NCBI RefSeq assembly: GCF_017255415.1
Contig: NZ_JAFJZZ010000001.1
Location: forward strand, 372,001 to 436,000
Reading direction: 5' to 3'
DNA: 64,000 nucleotides
Source: Clostridium aminobutyricum
GTDB lineage: Bacteria; Bacillota; Clostridia; Peptostreptococcales; Anaerovoracaceae
Within the stretch, counting starts at the first letter, position 1; each line of letters opens with the position of its first letter. The translations under genes and the position numbers were made by a program. The notes under the pieces are model-generated. The model had not been told where the DNA came from. It saw nothing but the letters and a program-made list of their open reading frames with translations, and did not search any database. Below are positions 63,822 through 64,000 of the stretch, one piece after another.

Positions 63822-64000
63822 TTAAAGCATTTGTTTTGCAGATGTAGCAGTTATTTCTAACACTCTTGTTAAAAATGCAAATTTTTCTTTCATTTGATCG
63901 AAATCCGAACCGGAATCAATAAATTTTGCCGTTCCTTCAATGACGAAGCCTGTCCCTTGATAATCATTGTATCCTACAACTTCTTTACTGCCTAAAGCCA
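63822..64000 (-). CDS. C-terminal part of a pyridoxamine-phosphate-oxidase-like FMN-binding protein (partial)
   Basis: The last 59 codons of a minus-strand gene that continues past the right edge. The readable part includes EVVGYNDYQGTGFVIEGTAK, then FIDSGSDFDQMKEKF and FLTRVLEITATSAKQML before the TAA. This fits the FMN-binding split-barrel family annotated as pyridoxamine 5'-phosphate oxidase-like. Catalytic role unknown. Confidence 0.7.
   Translation of the reverse strand, partial: ALGSKEVVGYNDYQGTGFVIEGTAKFIDSGSDFDQMKEKFAFLTRVLEITATSAKQML

Overview
The window is a low-GC, gene-dense chromosomal segment from a monoderm Firmicute, most likely a class Clostridia anaerobe. The evidence is PolC-type replicase, RqcH, SepF/YlmG/DivIVA division genes, Bce-type peptide-resistance genes, a T-box leader, a TxpA/BsrG-like type I toxin and AGGAGG-type ribosome binding sites. 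Paired phenylacetate-CoA-ligase/ACT genes suggest amino-acid fermentation, and a small Gin-like zinc protein hints at (but does not prove) a sporulating lineage. I see no prophage, CRISPR array, rRNA or tRNA gene.

Layout: 1-3461 ylxM(end)-ffh-rpsP-khpA-rimM-trmD (protein targeting, translation, tRNA modification). 3487-8754 an envelope/division operon (HlyD-like protein, yggS, sepF, ylmG, divIVA, lspA, rluD, flavin reductase). 8867-12112 minus-strand flavodoxin-like reductase, a previously unlisted 40-aa Gin-like zinc protein and rqcH. 12326-16805 yicC, gmk, rpoZ, a solo IS200/IS605-like end, a LytTR regulator, rpsB-tsf. 16962-23321 an accessory block: Ca2+/H+ antiporter, a conserved unknown, a bicovalent-FAD oxidase, a GIY-YIG protein, DUF4125 and a TPR/DUF4037 protein. 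23551-28113 a BceRS-BceAB module. 28339-29544 a degenerate PAS/histidine-kinase relic. 29719-40190 pyrH-frr-uppS-cdsA-dxr-rseP-ispG-thioesterase-polC. 40269-44124 two phenylacetate-CoA ligase/ACT pairs, the second behind a T-box. 44262-55599 rimP-nusA-ylxR-ylxQ-infB-rbfA-nrnA-truB-ribF, rpsO, pnp. 55700-55960 a type I toxin-antitoxin locus. 56123-59990 an ammonium-sensing Amt-histidine kinase, NarL-type regulator and ammonium transporter. 60229-63633 argC-argB-argD and a Smr-domain protein. The window closes with the end of a minus-strand FMN-binding split-barrel protein.

Most interesting points: (1) PolC is 1265 aa and lacks the DnaQ-like proofreading exonuclease normally inserted in its PHP domain; the frame is intact across the junction. 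(2) A T-box with a readable TTC (Phe) specifier controls a phenylacetate-CoA ligase rather than a tRNA synthetase or biosynthetic gene. (3) A complete type I toxin/antisense RNA pair lies in the pnp-amt gap. (4) A fused ammonium transporter-histidine kinase sits beside its regulator and a stand-alone Amt. (5) At least three promoter regions share a TTAGTAA/TTACTAA operator just downstream of the -10 box, defining a candidate redox/flavoprotein regulon. (6) A PAS protein has a kinase H-box with His replaced by Gln and no ATPase domain. (7) A twin hairpin with compensatory base changes follows the Gin-like gene.
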